Shown in pieces: positions 41,835 to 51,149 of a stretch of DNA of 64,000 nucleotides (its first letter is position 1; each line of letters starts with the position of its first letter). The position numbers were made by a program, and so were the translations under genes. This DNA is from Photobacterium sanctipauli. GTDB taxonomy: Bacteria; Pseudomonadota; Gammaproteobacteria; Enterobacterales; Vibrionaceae. The stretch is from assembly GCF_003026495.1 (NCBI RefSeq), contig NZ_PYMA01000014.1:90891-154890 (forward strand), read 5' to 3'. The notes under the pieces are model-generated. The model was not told where the DNA came from. It did no database searches and saw only the letters and a program-made list of their open reading frames with translations.

Positions 41835-42134
41835 TTTTCTCGCTTACTGTGAGTATTATTCGGCAAGATAGCCGGGTTTTATTGATAAAATCATTATTAA
41901 ATACTTGTTTAAATTGATTTTATAGAATGAGTGATTATTCTATGAAGCGCATTTTGTTTCAGTGATATTGATCCAATTAATCGTTTTGCTTGTAACTAAA
42001 TGCTTTGTTATGCATCAATATGGGTGAAATAAGCACCTTACCTCAGTGAGAAAGCGAGCGGCATTTGGTATCAATCGCGGGTCTTGCTATTATCTGCCTC
42101 CATATTTACCGCTACCTAGTAAAGAACACATTTT
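41835..42134. other. 300-bp divergent promoter region
   Basis: AT-rich spacer between the diguanylate cyclase and the membrane protein at 42135. Beyond promoter-like AT stretches I see no gene or clear operator. Confidence 0.4.
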
Positions 42135-42803
42135 ATGAACACAGGCGTGATGTTTCTTATTCCAGCGTTGTTTGGCGCACAACTTATTCTTACCCTTGTA
42201 CTCACAAAAGGGGAAATTTGCCCCGGTCAACGAGGCCGTGTACATAAAACACTGCCAGTGTTACTGATTGGGTGGCTAATCGCCGCTGTTTTCCAGCCTA
42301 TCGCTGTGTTGCCTTTGGCTACATTGGGTTACTTCACGATGAAGGTGAAAACCGGTAAAACCCGTGATGCAGGCCCAATGAAGGTGCTCTTCGCTGCTGA
42401 AGGTTTGGCATTTATGGCTTGGTTAGCGATTTTGCCATCGTTGAGCTTACCAAGTGCTTTCCTGAGCTTTGTCGCCATTCCGATGCTTGGAGCACTCACC
42501 GCCCACATCCTTTTAACCCAGGCAAGAACGCGTCTTCAAGCCTTCCACCGCTTACTGCCTTTTACTGGCTTTGTTAGCGCAATGCTAAGCGTGCTGTGTA
42601 TTTTGTGGCTATCAAGTTCGTTATCTGAGGAAGCGTTGGCAACGGCGATCAGCAACATTATTGGTTCATTGTTGTTGTTAGTGTGTGCTTTATTGGTTTG
42701 GGCAATGCACCTACTTACGGGTAAAACGGTGAATAAGTGGCAGCTGATTGTGGCTGCGGGCTTGATGGTGGTGTCTGCTTCAATGCAAACCACGTTGATT
42801 TAA
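42135..42803 (+). CDS. Hypothetical multi-pass membrane protein
   Basis: 222 residues with about seven hydrophobic segments and short loops; one basic cytoplasmic loop (MKVKTGKTRDAGPMKV). Family not recognised; no motif suggests a substrate. A weak GC-rich hairpin (GCGGGTT / AACCCGC, 42836-42856) lies after the stop. Confidence 0.65.
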   Translation: MNTGVMFLIPALFGAQLILTLVLTKGEICPGQRGRVHKTLPVLLIGWLIAAVFQPIAVLPLATLGYFTMKVKTGKTRDAGPMKVLFAAEGLAFMAWLAILPSLSLPSAFLSFVAIPMLGALTAHILLTQARTRLQAFHRLLPFTGFVSAMLSVLCILWLSSSLSEEALATAISNIIGSLLLLVCALLVWAMHLLTGKTVNKWQLIVAAGLMVVSASMQTTLI

Positions 42804-42929
42804 TATTCCCTGAGCATTTGGGGGTAAATATGTGAGCGGGTTCTTTTTAAACCCGCCGCATTCTGACTATGCTTATACAGGTTGGTATTCGAGATCAACA
42901 CTTGGTTAGTTAGTACCAAGGAGGTAAGT

Positions 42930-43118
42930 ATGGAGATTAACAACCTGCTAAACATGGATGGCAACATTGTGCTTGGCATTGTAAATGAAAGACTTCGCCT
43001 TGAATGTTCAACGGTTGAAGAGCTTGTTAGTCGTTACGAACTCGACTTCAACGAGTTAAACGAAAAAATGGAATCGTTAGGTTATCACTACGATCCCATT
43101 AACAATCAATTCAAGTAA
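42930..43118 (+). CDS. DUF4250 small protein, 62 aa
   Basis: The sequence EINNLLNMDGNIVLGIVNERLR followed by LGYHYDPINNQFK matches DUF4250, a family of roughly 60-residue proteins with a helical fold and no known function (written here as EINNLLNMDGNIVLG plus IVNERLR). A perfect AAGGAGGT ribosome site 5 nt before ATG 42930 fixes the start and rules out the longer frame from 42882. Confidence 0.85.
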   Translation: MEINNLLNMDGNIVLGIVNERLRLECSTVEELVSRYELDFNELNEKMESLGYHYDPINNQFK

Positions 43119-43131
43119 TTCCTCTGACTCT

Positions 43132-43172
43132 CTTAGCCGTGAATACCTATGGTTTGCACGGCTAAGCTGCTT
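43132..43172. terminator. Terminator between DUF4250 and metR
   Basis: Perfect 10-bp stem CTTAGCCGTG / CACGGCTAAG with a 15-nt loop, followed by CTGCTTTT. Confidence 0.7.
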
Positions 43173-44073
43173 TTATCCCTTCTAAATGTGTCTGGCATTG
43201 CTGTTTTGCGGTGGCAAAAAAGGCGGACAGGTAGTGCCTATCTCGCTCGGACGAACGAACGCCGGCAAACAATCGACGCCATAGCCCTTCGCCTAGCGGC
43301 TTGCTGACGACCAAGCCTTGTTTTGCATAATCATAAACAGCCCAATTAGGCAAGGCGGCAACCCCAAGGCCAGCGGAGACCATCTGTATCAACATCAAGG
43401 TATTATCGGCTTGTTTCCAATTGCTTGGTTCAATGCCGGCTGGTTGCAGAAAGTGTTTCACTACATCTAAACGGCTTTTTTGAACCGGGTAGGTGAGCAT
43501 GGTTTGTTCTTGTAGATCTTCCGGGTTGATAAAGTCTTTGTCGACTAGGTGTGATTGCGGAGACACAATTAAACGCATCTCAAAATCAAATAGTGGTTCA
43601 TAGTGTATTTCACTCCGAGGTTGAATATCGGAGGTAATGACTAAGTCTAGTTCGCCAGCGGCCAGTGCAGGCAGTGGTTCAAAACCGAATCCGGAAGAAA
43701 AATCGAGTGTGACACTTGGCCAATGGATCTGATACTCCTTGAGCGCTGGCATGAGCCATTGGAAACAGGAGTGGCACTCAATTGCCATGTGCAGGCGGCC
43801 ATGGGTATCTTCCTTAAGGCTAGCTAACTCATGCTCGGCTTTAGCGATGCGGGGAATAAGATCATCGGCCAGGCGCAATAGTACTTCTCCTTCGGCGGTG
43901 AATTTCACCGGGCGGGTTTTGCGAAGGAAAAGCTGCCCGCCAAGGCGCTGCTCTAGATCTTTTAATTGGTGTGAGAGTGCCGACTGGGTTAAACACAAGG
44001 TGTTTGCCGTTGCCGTGAGCGAACCAGTATCGCGTAATACCGTAAGTGTTCTTAGGTGTTTGATTTCTATCAT
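43162..44073 (-). CDS. metR: MetR, LysR-family regulator of methionine synthesis
   Basis: 303 residues from ATG 44073, aligning from its first residues with E. coli MetR: IEIKHLRTLTVLRDTGSL, TQSALSHQLKDLEQRLGG, AIECHSCFQWLMPAL, LDLVITSDIQPRS, YPVQKSRLDVVKHFLQPAG and GLVVSKPLGEGLW. MetR activates metE and other methionine genes with homocysteine as co-effector. Here the divergent neighbour is a diguanylate cyclase rather than metE. The open frame continues 9 codons upstream; MIEIKH is the family start. Confidence 0.93.
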   Translation of the reverse strand: MIEIKHLRTLTVLRDTGSLTATANTLCLTQSALSHQLKDLEQRLGGQLFLRKTRPVKFTAEGEVLLRLADDLIPRIAKAEHELASLKEDTHGRLHMAIECHSCFQWLMPALKEYQIHWPSVTLDFSSGFGFEPLPALAAGELDLVITSDIQPRSEIHYEPLFDFEMRLIVSPQSHLVDKDFINPEDLQEQTMLTYPVQKSRLDVVKHFLQPAGIEPSNWKQADNTLMLIQMVSAGLGVAALPNWAVYDYAKQGLVVSKPLGEGLWRRLFAGVRSSERDRHYLSAFFATAKQQCQTHLEGIKAA

Positions 44074-44434
44074 TGGGTTAGCTCTTCCTTGTTGTCGCAC
44101 TCGCAGCAGGTTTATCTATTTCATTGCTGAATATGCAACCTGCATTTATATTCGATTTACTTTGCCAATGTACTTGTTATTAATGGCGGTGTAAACATCT
44201 AGACGGCTAAATGCGTTTTTTATGTCGATTCCTACCACTTGATGGCCAACTGACATTAACTTGGTCGTACCCGATATTTATGTGTTTAGTATTTCAGACA
44301 TTGTGTAGCTGGCCTACATTTGTGCCTCATGGGTATAAAAGTGGTATGAAGAGGCATGGAAATTATACGTAATGGTTTGATTTATCATAACAATAGGCAA
44401 TACTTATACCTATTGCTGAAAATAAAAGGTCATC
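44074..44434. other. 361-bp divergent region between metR and a GGDEF gene
   Basis: Contains the promoters of both genes. I found no canonical MetR site (TGAA-N5-TTCA) by eye, only the reverse order TTCATTGCTGAA near 44119-44130. No gene supported. Confidence 0.4.
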
Positions 44435-46057
44435 ATGGAACGTAGGCTTTTTCTCATCACTGTTTTTACCGTTTTTACAGGCGTTGTTTTACTGTGCTTG
44501 TTGTTTCGTCTTTTCTATCAGCTAGAAACGACCAATATTCAGCGCCAGTTCGATATGGATATCGAAAAAAAATCGGACAGCCTTTCTCAAGATGTTGAGC
44601 TTTACCTTGAGTCGCTGCATAGCATAAAGAGTGCTTTTGATAACTCAGGGGTACTAACACCTGAGGCTTTTTCTTATCTGGCCCAGTCTTCTATTGCTCG
44701 CCATGGCAATATTCAAGCGTTGGAATGGATTCCTAAAGTCGATGCTGATCAACGGCAGGCATTCGAACAAAACGTACGCCAGCACACCCCAGGCTTCCAG
44801 TTTACCGAGCGTGTGGCTTCTGGCGACATGGTAGCGGCAACGAACCGAAGCGAATATTATCCGGTGCATTATGTCGAACCCCTTGCAGGTAATGAGGCCG
44901 CTTTAGGGTTTGATCTAGGCTCGAATGCAATTCGCCTAAACGCCATTACTAATGCCACTGACAGCGGCAAGATACAAATTTCGGAAGGGGTGAAGTTGGT
45001 GCAAGCAGATGAAAGTCAAACGGGGTTTGGTTTGTTAATTCTGCTGCCAATATACGAAACAGTGTCTCCGCCAACAACTCAGGCGCGACGTGAGAGCTTG
45101 CTCGGCTTTGTTCTTGGGGTCTATAAAATTACCGATATCCTAGCCAGCTCGCTTCGTGCAGCAGATGCCAAAGATATGTCTTTCAAACTGATTGATGTCG
45201 GGGCCAGTGAAGCCAATAAGGTGTTATATGACAATACCAACATGCAACCCCCATTAATGGAAGGCAATCAATTTGTGGTTTCCAAACTTGTATTGGACAA
45301 AGGCGGTAGGCAGTGGGTGCTAGAGGCCATCCCGACCAAGGCGTATTTTGCGTCCCACCGAACCAGAATGCCATTGTTGGTGTTCACTATCGGCTTGGTC
45401 GTGTTTGCTATTGCGATGTGCTATGGCTTCGTTGTGATGCAGCGTAATCAGCTTATCTTGATGTCACTTGATGCTAAGAACAAAGAGCTTGATGAAGCAA
45501 ACAAGAAACTGGATAGGCTAACTAAAACCGATGTTTTGCTAGGTATCGCCAACCGTCGACATTTTGATGAAACGCTAGAGCGTGAATTTATGCGAGCCAG
45601 CCGCGATGGCAGGCCGCTGGCACTGCTGGTGATTGATATAGACCATTTTAAGGAGTTTAACGACACCTATGGCCACCAAGCCGGCGATCGTTGCTTACGC
45701 TTGGTGTCGAGTGAGTTAGAACGAGTACTTAAGCGTCCTGCAGATATGCTCGCAAGGATCGGTGGGGAAGAGTTTGGGATCATTCTGCCGAATACCAACA
45801 ATGGCGAGGTGGTGGCTAAACAGTGCAGGGCCTCGATCGAGCGCTTGGCAATAGCGCATTCGGGCTCGAAAGTGTCTGACGTGGTGACGGTTTCAATTGG
45901 CGTGGTAACACTAGAGGCTTTGATAGATCAAACCGTCGATTCCGTATTTAATCATGCCGATTCCTCCCTCTATCAAGCCAAAAGTGCTGGTCGAAATTGT
46001 GTTAGAGCGATGCGGGTATTGAAGCGTACCACTGAAAATATTACGAGTTTGTGTTGA
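44435..46057 (+). CDS. CHASE-domain diguanylate cyclase
   Basis: 540 residues: TM1 (about 7-28), a periplasmic CHASE domain (about 75-235; GNIQALEWIPKV, RSEYYPVHYVEP, LGFDLGSN), TM2 (about 313-335), a short coiled coil and a GGDEF domain with GGEEF at 443-447. The RxxD inhibitory site (RPAD, 434-437) is intact, unlike the cyclase at 40662. CHASE domains sense small molecules; the ligand is unknown. Confidence 0.92.
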   Translation: MERRLFLITVFTVFTGVVLLCLLFRLFYQLETTNIQRQFDMDIEKKSDSLSQDVELYLESLHSIKSAFDNSGVLTPEAFSYLAQSSIARHGNIQALEWIPKVDADQRQAFEQNVRQHTPGFQFTERVASGDMVAATNRSEYYPVHYVEPLAGNEAALGFDLGSNAIRLNAITNATDSGKIQISEGVKLVQADESQTGFGLLILLPIYETVSPPTTQARRESLLGFVLGVYKITDILASSLRAADAKDMSFKLIDVGASEANKVLYDNTNMQPPLMEGNQFVVSKLVLDKGGRQWVLEAIPTKAYFASHRTRMPLLVFTIGLVVFAIAMCYGFVVMQRNQLILMSLDAKNKELDEANKKLDRLTKTDVLLGIANRRHFDETLEREFMRASRDGRPLALLVIDIDHFKEFNDTYGHQAGDRCLRLVSSELERVLKRPADMLARIGGEEFGIILPNTNNGEVVAKQCRASIERLAIAHSGSKVSDVVTVSIGVVTLEALIDQTVDSVFNHADSSLYQAKSAGRNCVRAMRVLKRTTENITSLC

Positions 46058-46076
46058 TTAAGAATGAAGTAAAACA

Positions 46077-46105
46077 AAAAAAGCACCTGCGAGAGGTGCT
46101 TTTTT
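46077..46105. terminator. Terminator between convergent genes
   Basis: 12-bp stem AAAAAAGCACCT / AGGTGCTTTTTT with loop GCGAG; works in both directions. Confidence 0.92.
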
Positions 46106-46121
46106 GCGTTCAGTGAGTGAA

Positions 46122-46565
46122 TTACTCAGCCGCGCCGCGGGTGAATGTCAGGCTATGCTCTGCGCCTGTTAGGGTTAGCTGGTTGCCAACAACATCTGCT
46201 GTGCTCCAGTCCATTAGGGTTGCGCTCATTAGGCGCTCCATTTCCATGGCCGGCTCAGGACAAGCCATCATTGTCATGCCCATCTTTTCGATGCGTAGCT
46301 TACCGTCTTTCAACTCAGCTTGACCAAAGTAACGGTTACAGCCTGAGTGGCCGTTTGCGCTTAGCTCAGTATTAAGCTGCAGGTTTGGCGCCTTAAACGG
46401 TTCAGGAAGATCAATCGCCTTATTATCTACTTTAGTCAGTACCCAGTTATGAGTTGCAATGTCCGCTTCAGTAGTCATAGTCTTTACCGTTGCTTCGTCA
46501 TTAGATGCACAGGCAGCAAGAATTACCGGTAATGCCAGTGCAGCAAGATAACGTTTCTTCATCAT
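46122..46565 (-). CDS. META-domain lipoprotein (HslJ-like)
   Basis: 147 residues with lipobox LAAC (Cys at about 19) and a META domain: HNWVLTKVDNKAI, then SGCNRYFGQAEL, then MGMTMMACPEPAMEMERLM. The pair of Cys in SGCN and MACPE is characteristic of HslJ-type proteins, linked in E. coli to heat and novobiocin resistance. AGGA precedes two consecutive ATGs. Confidence 0.9.
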   Translation of the reverse strand: MMKKRYLAALALPVILAACASNDEATVKTMTTEADIATHNWVLTKVDNKAIDLPEPFKAPNLQLNTELSANGHSGCNRYFGQAELKDGKLRIEKMGMTMMACPEPAMEMERLMSATLMDWSTADVVGNQLTLTGAEHSLTFTRGAAE

Positions 46566-46711
46566 AATTGAATCCTAATTCCCAATGTGATGGCTTGTCT
46601 AGTAGTTAAGCATAGTGTTTCTGAATGTAAACTGGCTAAACAATAACTTAATTGTACGTTGTTTTTATGTTACTTGATCAATATATATCAAGGCTCAGAT
46701 TGAATGAACAT

Positions 46712-46794
46712 AAAAGAGCGACAATATGCTTTGTGTTCAGGTTATATTAAATTTACTAACCATTAATGCAATAACTAGTTTACTGTCGCTCTTT
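46712..46794. repeat. Spaced 11-bp inverted repeat
   Basis: AAAGAGCGACA near 46713-46723 is mirrored by TGTCGCTCTTT at 46784-46794, with about 60 bp between. It lies between the hydroxylase stop and the lipoprotein start. It could form a long hairpin in RNA from either strand, or be the end of a minus-strand transcript. Confidence 0.45.
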
Positions 46795-46815
46795 GGTGTG
46801 ATTGTTAAGCTCAAG

Positions 46816-47709
46816 TCATTTTTCTTTCAATTTATTATCAGCAGGTTCCCAACCTGGCGGTTTAATGAGCGTGTTGATGCGATCGCGCCAATTGCTGCAT
46901 TGAAAGCATTGCTTGCATAAGTCCCAGTATCCACCAAAAAAGACTTTTATTGGATTAATCGTATTTATTTGTGGATAAACCCCGAAACGCACTTTGTCTT
47001 TTTCTTCCGCAAAGGTGCCAAACATTTTATCCCAGATGATCAGAATACCGGCGTAATTTTTATCAAGGTATTGTCGGTTAACGCCGTGGTGGACCCGGTG
47101 ATGCGAAGGTGTATTGAATACTGCTTCGATTGGGCGGGGCAGTTTTTTCACCGCTTCTGTATGCAGCACAGTTTGGTAAATTTGTACAATGGCTTCACAT
47201 AGGAAGATAACCAATGGGTTAAAGCCTAATATCGCCAGCGGTAGATGGAAAAACAACGGGAAGAACCCATCTAACGGCCCAAAACGAAAGGCGACCGAGA
47301 TATTAAAATAAGGCGAACTGTGGTGAACGGTGTGCGTTGCCCAAGCGAACTTTACTCTGTGTACAAAGCGATGCTCCCAGTAATAGGCTAAGTCCGCCAA
47401 GACTAAGCAGCCTACAATCGTCCATAAGTTGGTGGGTAATTGAATAATGCTAAAGTGTTCGTATACCACATAGAAAATGGCGATATAGAAAGTGGCCGCC
47501 AATATAAAATTTATCCCTATGAAAAGGTACAGGGTAATAAAGTTAGTGACGGCATCGCCAAGAATTCGCCAACTGATAAGCTTTTTAAATGATAAACGAA
47601 TAAGCTCTAAACCAAAGATGCCAAGAAATAGAACAAAGCTCCAATCCTGTACCCAAACTTCCAAGCTATAAACGTCGGTATCAGACCAAGGGAATGTCAA
47701 CCAGTCCAT
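46816..47709 (-). CDS. Fatty acid hydroxylase / sterol desaturase family protein
   Basis: A 297-residue membrane enzyme with the full eight-histidine di-iron signature: H113xxxH117, H126xxH129H130 and H204xxH207H208 (HRFVH, HTVHH, HHRVHH). Four or so TM segments surround it. The family oxidises or desaturates lipids at the membrane; the substrate is unknown. It starts one base after the stop of the periplasmic protein gene, so the two form an operon. Confidence 0.9.
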   Translation of the reverse strand: MDWLTFPWSDTDVYSLEVWVQDWSFVLFLGIFGLELIRLSFKKLISWRILGDAVTNFITLYLFIGINFILAATFYIAIFYVVYEHFSIIQLPTNLWTIVGCLVLADLAYYWEHRFVHRVKFAWATHTVHHSSPYFNISVAFRFGPLDGFFPLFFHLPLAILGFNPLVIFLCEAIVQIYQTVLHTEAVKKLPRPIEAVFNTPSHHRVHHGVNRQYLDKNYAGILIIWDKMFGTFAEEKDKVRFGVYPQINTINPIKVFFGGYWDLCKQCFQCSNWRDRINTLIKPPGWEPADNKLKEK

Positions 47710-47710
47710 G

Positions 47711-48379
47711 TTATTTCTCCTTGCTTAATTGGTAAGTGACAGCTTCAAGTAGCTCGCCATCCCCAGTGTAAGTATATTCTTCAATGATAGTTGCTGGTGG
47801 GTTGCCCACAGGTAAACTCGCCCATTGCTCCCAAATATCATCGCGGTTTGAAGCCTGTTTTACTTTGGCATATTGACCAGATGGTAATGTTATTTTCGAT
47901 GACGATGTCTTCTGGTTAACACGGTTTAACGCCTTGATGTCGTATCCGGTAGCGACCGTTGCCTTGCTATAGTCGGCGGCAATATCACGGTAAACAACGT
48001 AAACCGTGTAAGTTGCGGAGGGCTTCAAAGCGGCAATGAGCTTTTCGTCGTTCTCGAACGTGTTGATAAAGTTTGCTACAGCGTCAGATTCTGCATCAAG
48101 GGGAAGCTCGGTTGGGCCTATTCCCACTATCGTTTGTGGCAAGGAAACAAGGTTCTTGGATTCCTTTTTGTTGCTATCGTTTTTGTTGCTATCGTTGGCC
48201 TGTATTTCCGCTTTTTGCTTATCTTGATCCTTGGTGTCTGCTTGGATCGGAGACGCGAGAATGTTGATGTCAGTTTCCGCTGCGACCAAAGTGGCAGGCA
48301 ACCAGAGCTGGGCAGACACGCCAGCCCAAACAGTCGCTGTGATCAGTCCGGTTGTTGCTAGTGCGGTGGCAAGTTTCAT
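47711..48379 (-). CDS. Secreted GyrI-like domain protein
   Basis: 222 residues: signal peptide (TALATTGLITATVWAGVSA), a low-complexity Asn/Lys/Asp/Ser linker (about 55-75) and a C-terminal domain. Its blocks YTVYVVYRDIAADYSKATVA, ITLPSGQYAKVKQAS and DIWEQWASLP resemble the GyrI/AraC-effector-binding (SOUL-like) fold. These are usually cytoplasmic ligand or drug binders; an exported one is uncommon. A 15-bp tandem repeat encodes part of the linker. First gene of a pair with the hydroxylase. Confidence 0.62.
   Translation of the reverse strand: MKLATALATTGLITATVWAGVSAQLWLPATLVAAETDINILASPIQADTKDQDKQKAEIQANDSNKNDSNKKESKNLVSLPQTIVGIGPTELPLDAESDAVANFINTFENDEKLIAALKPSATYTVYVVYRDIAADYSKATVATGYDIKALNRVNQKTSSSKITLPSGQYAKVKQASNRDDIWEQWASLPVGNPPATIIEEYTYTGDGELLEAVTYQLSKEK
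48165..48194. repeat. 15-bp tandem repeat in a linker
   Basis: Two identical 15-bp units (48165-48179 and 48180-48194) encode the doubled NDSNK linker motif of the secreted GyrI-like protein. Confidence 0.9.
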
Positions 48380-48540
48380 GTGATACCTCGTCGATAAATC
48401 GGTCTTTTGACCTTAACCTCTAGTCGAAACGAGTATTTCACGGCAAGGGTTAACATTTCGTTAACCCTAAATGAGAGAGGTGAGTTTTAAGGTAAGCTTA
48501 GCTATTTTGTCATAGCTCTTTGGTCATAGTTTTCTTTGCC

Positions 48541-50226
48541 TTAGCTTTCGTCGCCTTTCTTATCAACCATGTGTAAGTGCACATCTTGTTGTGGGAACGG
48601 GATCGAAATACCTTCGCGGTCGAAGCGCATTTTCACCTCTCGGGTAATGTCCCAATAGACATCCCAGTAATCTTCTGTTTTAACCCATGGCCTAACAATG
48701 AAATCTACCGAAGAACTATTTAAGGTATGGAGTTTGATGGTGGGCTCTGGTGCCCGCAGCGTCATCGGGTGATCTGCAACGATGTCGTTGAGCACGCGCT
48801 CGGTTAATTTAATATCGTCACCATAGCCAATGCCAAAGACCATATCGACTCGGCGCACGCGCTCGTGGGTGATGTTCTTAATCGTATCTCCCCAAATTTT
48901 GCTGTTTGGCACGATCAAGATTTGGTTATCGAAGGTTTTGATGGTGGTGCTGACTAAGCTCATATGGCTGACTTTGCCTGATGTTCCCCCGGCTTCAACA
49001 AAGTCGTCGACATCGAAGGGGCGGTAGATGAGCAGCATCATGCCAGAAGCAAAGTTCGACAAGGTGTCTTGCAAGGCGAAGCCGACAATAACGCCCGCCA
49101 CCCCGAAACCGGTCAGGATAGGGGTAAGGTTCAAGCCGATTTGCGATAGTGCGATCAAGATACCGATGCAGAGGACGATATTACCGCTGATTGATATAAA
49201 GAAATCTTTCATTAATTGTGACATGCGCAGCGTGGGCGAAGATACCGCTCGCGTCACCATGGTGCGGGTAATTTTCTTTAGAATGCGGAAGATGAAGATA
49301 ATGACAAGGAAGATGAACACCTTGAACAAGATTTGCGGGGTATTTTCAGACAGCCAACCCCTTACATCTCCAAACCAGCCAGATACAATCGCCCATATGA
49401 CCTTCAAATCAAGCAGTTCGTTGGTCAGGTTTCCCGTGGTTTCGAATAACTGCTTGGTATAGCGGGTGGTATCTATCCCCATTTGGCCGCCTAAGTCGAC
49501 CAAAAATTGCAGAGCTTCAATATCGCTGGCGACCTTGCGCTGGGCCAAAATATGTTGAAGCTGCAGGTTGGCTTTCTCACCTTCAGCGGCGCTTTTCTGT
49601 TGGCTGGCGAGGGCAGACTCTTGTTGGCTGTCAAAGCTCAGCATGGCCGAGACGAAATCGAGTCGCTCTTGGATATCGGCAACCAAAGCTTCAGATTGTT
49701 CGGGGTTGGGCACTTCCAGTATCTGGAGCCATTTAAAGTTCACCCACTGCTCACCGAGCATTCGATGATAGAAGTTGGTGGTGTCTTGCAAGGTTTTCTG
49801 CAAGATTAACTTTTGCTCTGGATCTGCCTCGTCGAGTTGTTTCTGTTGTTTGGTGATTTGCTCTGAGAGAAAGTCAGCGGCGCGAGTCAGGTAGTCAACC
49901 TGATCTTTAACAAACGTAATCAACTCTGGGGTCGTTTCTTCCGTACGTTTGTTGATCAGCGATTGCAGCTCTGCCCGAAGCTGTTCGTTTTTCTTGAGCA
50001 TCTGCATTTCGACGATATTTTTGGCGGTCCCGGTTTTGCCGAGCGATTCCTCGTACAGCTTACCGAGTTCGGCTTCAAGGGACTCAAGCTTGGCAGCAAA
50101 GTGCGGTTCTTCTTTCACCTCTGCGGCCTCAGCTTCGCCAGCTGGCTGGCCATCAGCTTGTTGAGGTTCAGATTCAGCAAAAGCAAAGGAGGACAATAGC
50201 ATCAGACAAAGCAGAAACAGTCTCAT
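48541..50226 (-). CDS. MscS-family mechanosensitive channel, large type
   Basis: 561 residues: signal peptide (RLFLLCLMLLSSFAFA), a long coiled-coil periplasmic domain (about 25-270), several TM helices (about 275-400) and the MscS pore and beta domain (TPILTGFGVAGVIVGFALQD, split here as TPILTGFGVAG and VIVGFALQD; then DDFVEAGGTSGKV; IVPNSKIWGDTIKN). MscS itself is about 285 residues; this is one of the extended paralogues such as MscM or YbdG types. It protects against osmotic downshock. Divergent from the response regulator gene. Confidence 0.9.
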   Translation of the reverse strand: MRLFLLCLMLLSSFAFAESEPQQADGQPAGEAEAAEVKEEPHFAAKLESLEAELGKLYEESLGKTGTAKNIVEMQMLKKNEQLRAELQSLINKRTEETTPELITFVKDQVDYLTRAADFLSEQITKQQKQLDEADPEQKLILQKTLQDTTNFYHRMLGEQWVNFKWLQILEVPNPEQSEALVADIQERLDFVSAMLSFDSQQESALASQQKSAAEGEKANLQLQHILAQRKVASDIEALQFLVDLGGQMGIDTTRYTKQLFETTGNLTNELLDLKVIWAIVSGWFGDVRGWLSENTPQILFKVFIFLVIIFIFRILKKITRTMVTRAVSSPTLRMSQLMKDFFISISGNIVLCIGILIALSQIGLNLTPILTGFGVAGVIVGFALQDTLSNFASGMMLLIYRPFDVDDFVEAGGTSGKVSHMSLVSTTIKTFDNQILIVPNSKIWGDTIKNITHERVRRVDMVFGIGYGDDIKLTERVLNDIVADHPMTLRAPEPTIKLHTLNSSSVDFIVRPWVKTEDYWDVYWDITREVKMRFDREGISIPFPQQDVHLHMVDKKGDES

Positions 50227-50260
50227 CCAGAATAGCCTCTATCGTTAATTACTATCAAAA

Positions 50261-50276
50261 GGTCAACAGACCCTAA
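50261..50276. repeat. Dispersed hairpin element, copy 3
   Basis: GGTC-AACA-GACC followed by CTAA, identical in its core to the element at 2439-2456. It lies in the mscS/response-regulator divergent region. Confidence 0.55.
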
Positions 50277-50439
50277 TGCTTAAGGGTAAGCAATGGGTAG
50301 ACAAACGCTGGCTTAATTACGGGAAACTTCCCCGGATCCCATTTACTTGTAGGCGATGGGTATATTCTTGTCGAAGAATGCTTACAATGTATTTATTGAA
50401 AGCGCAGAGATAAAAAAGCCAGTTGTTCAGGGAGATAGC

Positions 50440-51132
50440 ATGCAAACACAGGCACTGATCATAGAAGACGATAAGGATTTGGCGGCCGCAATCAGTGATT
50501 ATATGGAGCTAGAAGGCGTTGAGTTTGATTTTGCGTTCAATGGTGCTGCGGGGCTAAACCTAGCCCTGGAAAACCGCTATGACATCATTTTGTTGGATAT
50601 CTCCATGCCGAAGATGGATGGCTTAACGGTATGCCAGCAGCTGAGGGAAAAAGGGATCAGCACACCGGTGTTGATGCTAACAGCACGGGATACCCTCGAA
50701 GATAAAATCAAAGGCTTTAATGCAGGCAGCGACGATTATTTGGTAAAGCCATTTGCAATGGAAGAGCTAACCGTGAGGATCAAAGCCTTAGTACGACGTA
50801 CCCAAGGCACAGTGAATAAACTGAAGGTGGGCGACCTATCTATTGATATCGACAAGCACCAAGTACAGCGGGGCGGGGAGGCGATAAACTTGCCGCCGGC
50901 ATGTTGGAAGATGTTGGTTTGCCTGATGCAAAACAGCCCGAATGTGGTCTCGAAGGCCGAACTAGAGCGCTATGTCTGGGATGATGAGCAACCAGAGAGT
51001 GATAGCTTGAAGGTGCACTTATTCAAGCTTAGGAAGTTGATTGATAAGCCCTTTCCTCATCCGCTGATCCATACTGTTCATGGTGTGGGTATCGTGATTA
51101 AAGAACAAGACGAAATTAAAGAGCAAGAATAA
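50440..51132 (+). CDS. OmpR-family response regulator
   Basis: 230 residues from ATG 50440 (GGGAG 6 nt upstream; the frame from 50356 adds 28 unlikely residues). The receiver domain holds acidic residues E9/D10, phospho-acceptor D53 (LLDISMPKMDG) and K in YLVKPFA. A winged helix (about 130-225) ends HTVHGVGIVI. Paired with the sensor kinase 17 bp downstream. Confidence 0.93.
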   Translation: MQTQALIIEDDKDLAAAISDYMELEGVEFDFAFNGAAGLNLALENRYDIILLDISMPKMDGLTVCQQLREKGISTPVLMLTARDTLEDKIKGFNAGSDDYLVKPFAMEELTVRIKALVRRTQGTVNKLKVGDLSIDIDKHQVQRGGEAINLPPACWKMLVCLMQNSPNVVSKAELERYVWDDEQPESDSLKVHLFKLRKLIDKPFPHPLIHTVHGVGIVIKEQDEIKEQE

Positions 51133-51149
51133 GGCGTAGGAACGGGGTT

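Noticed and set aside
42836..42856. GCGGGTT / AACCCGC hairpin as a terminator
   Set aside because: The stem is short and no T-run follows; kept only as a remark under the 42135 gene.
44119..44130. TTCATTGCTGAA as a MetR site
   Set aside because: The half-sites are in the reverse order to the TGAA-N5-TTCA consensus.
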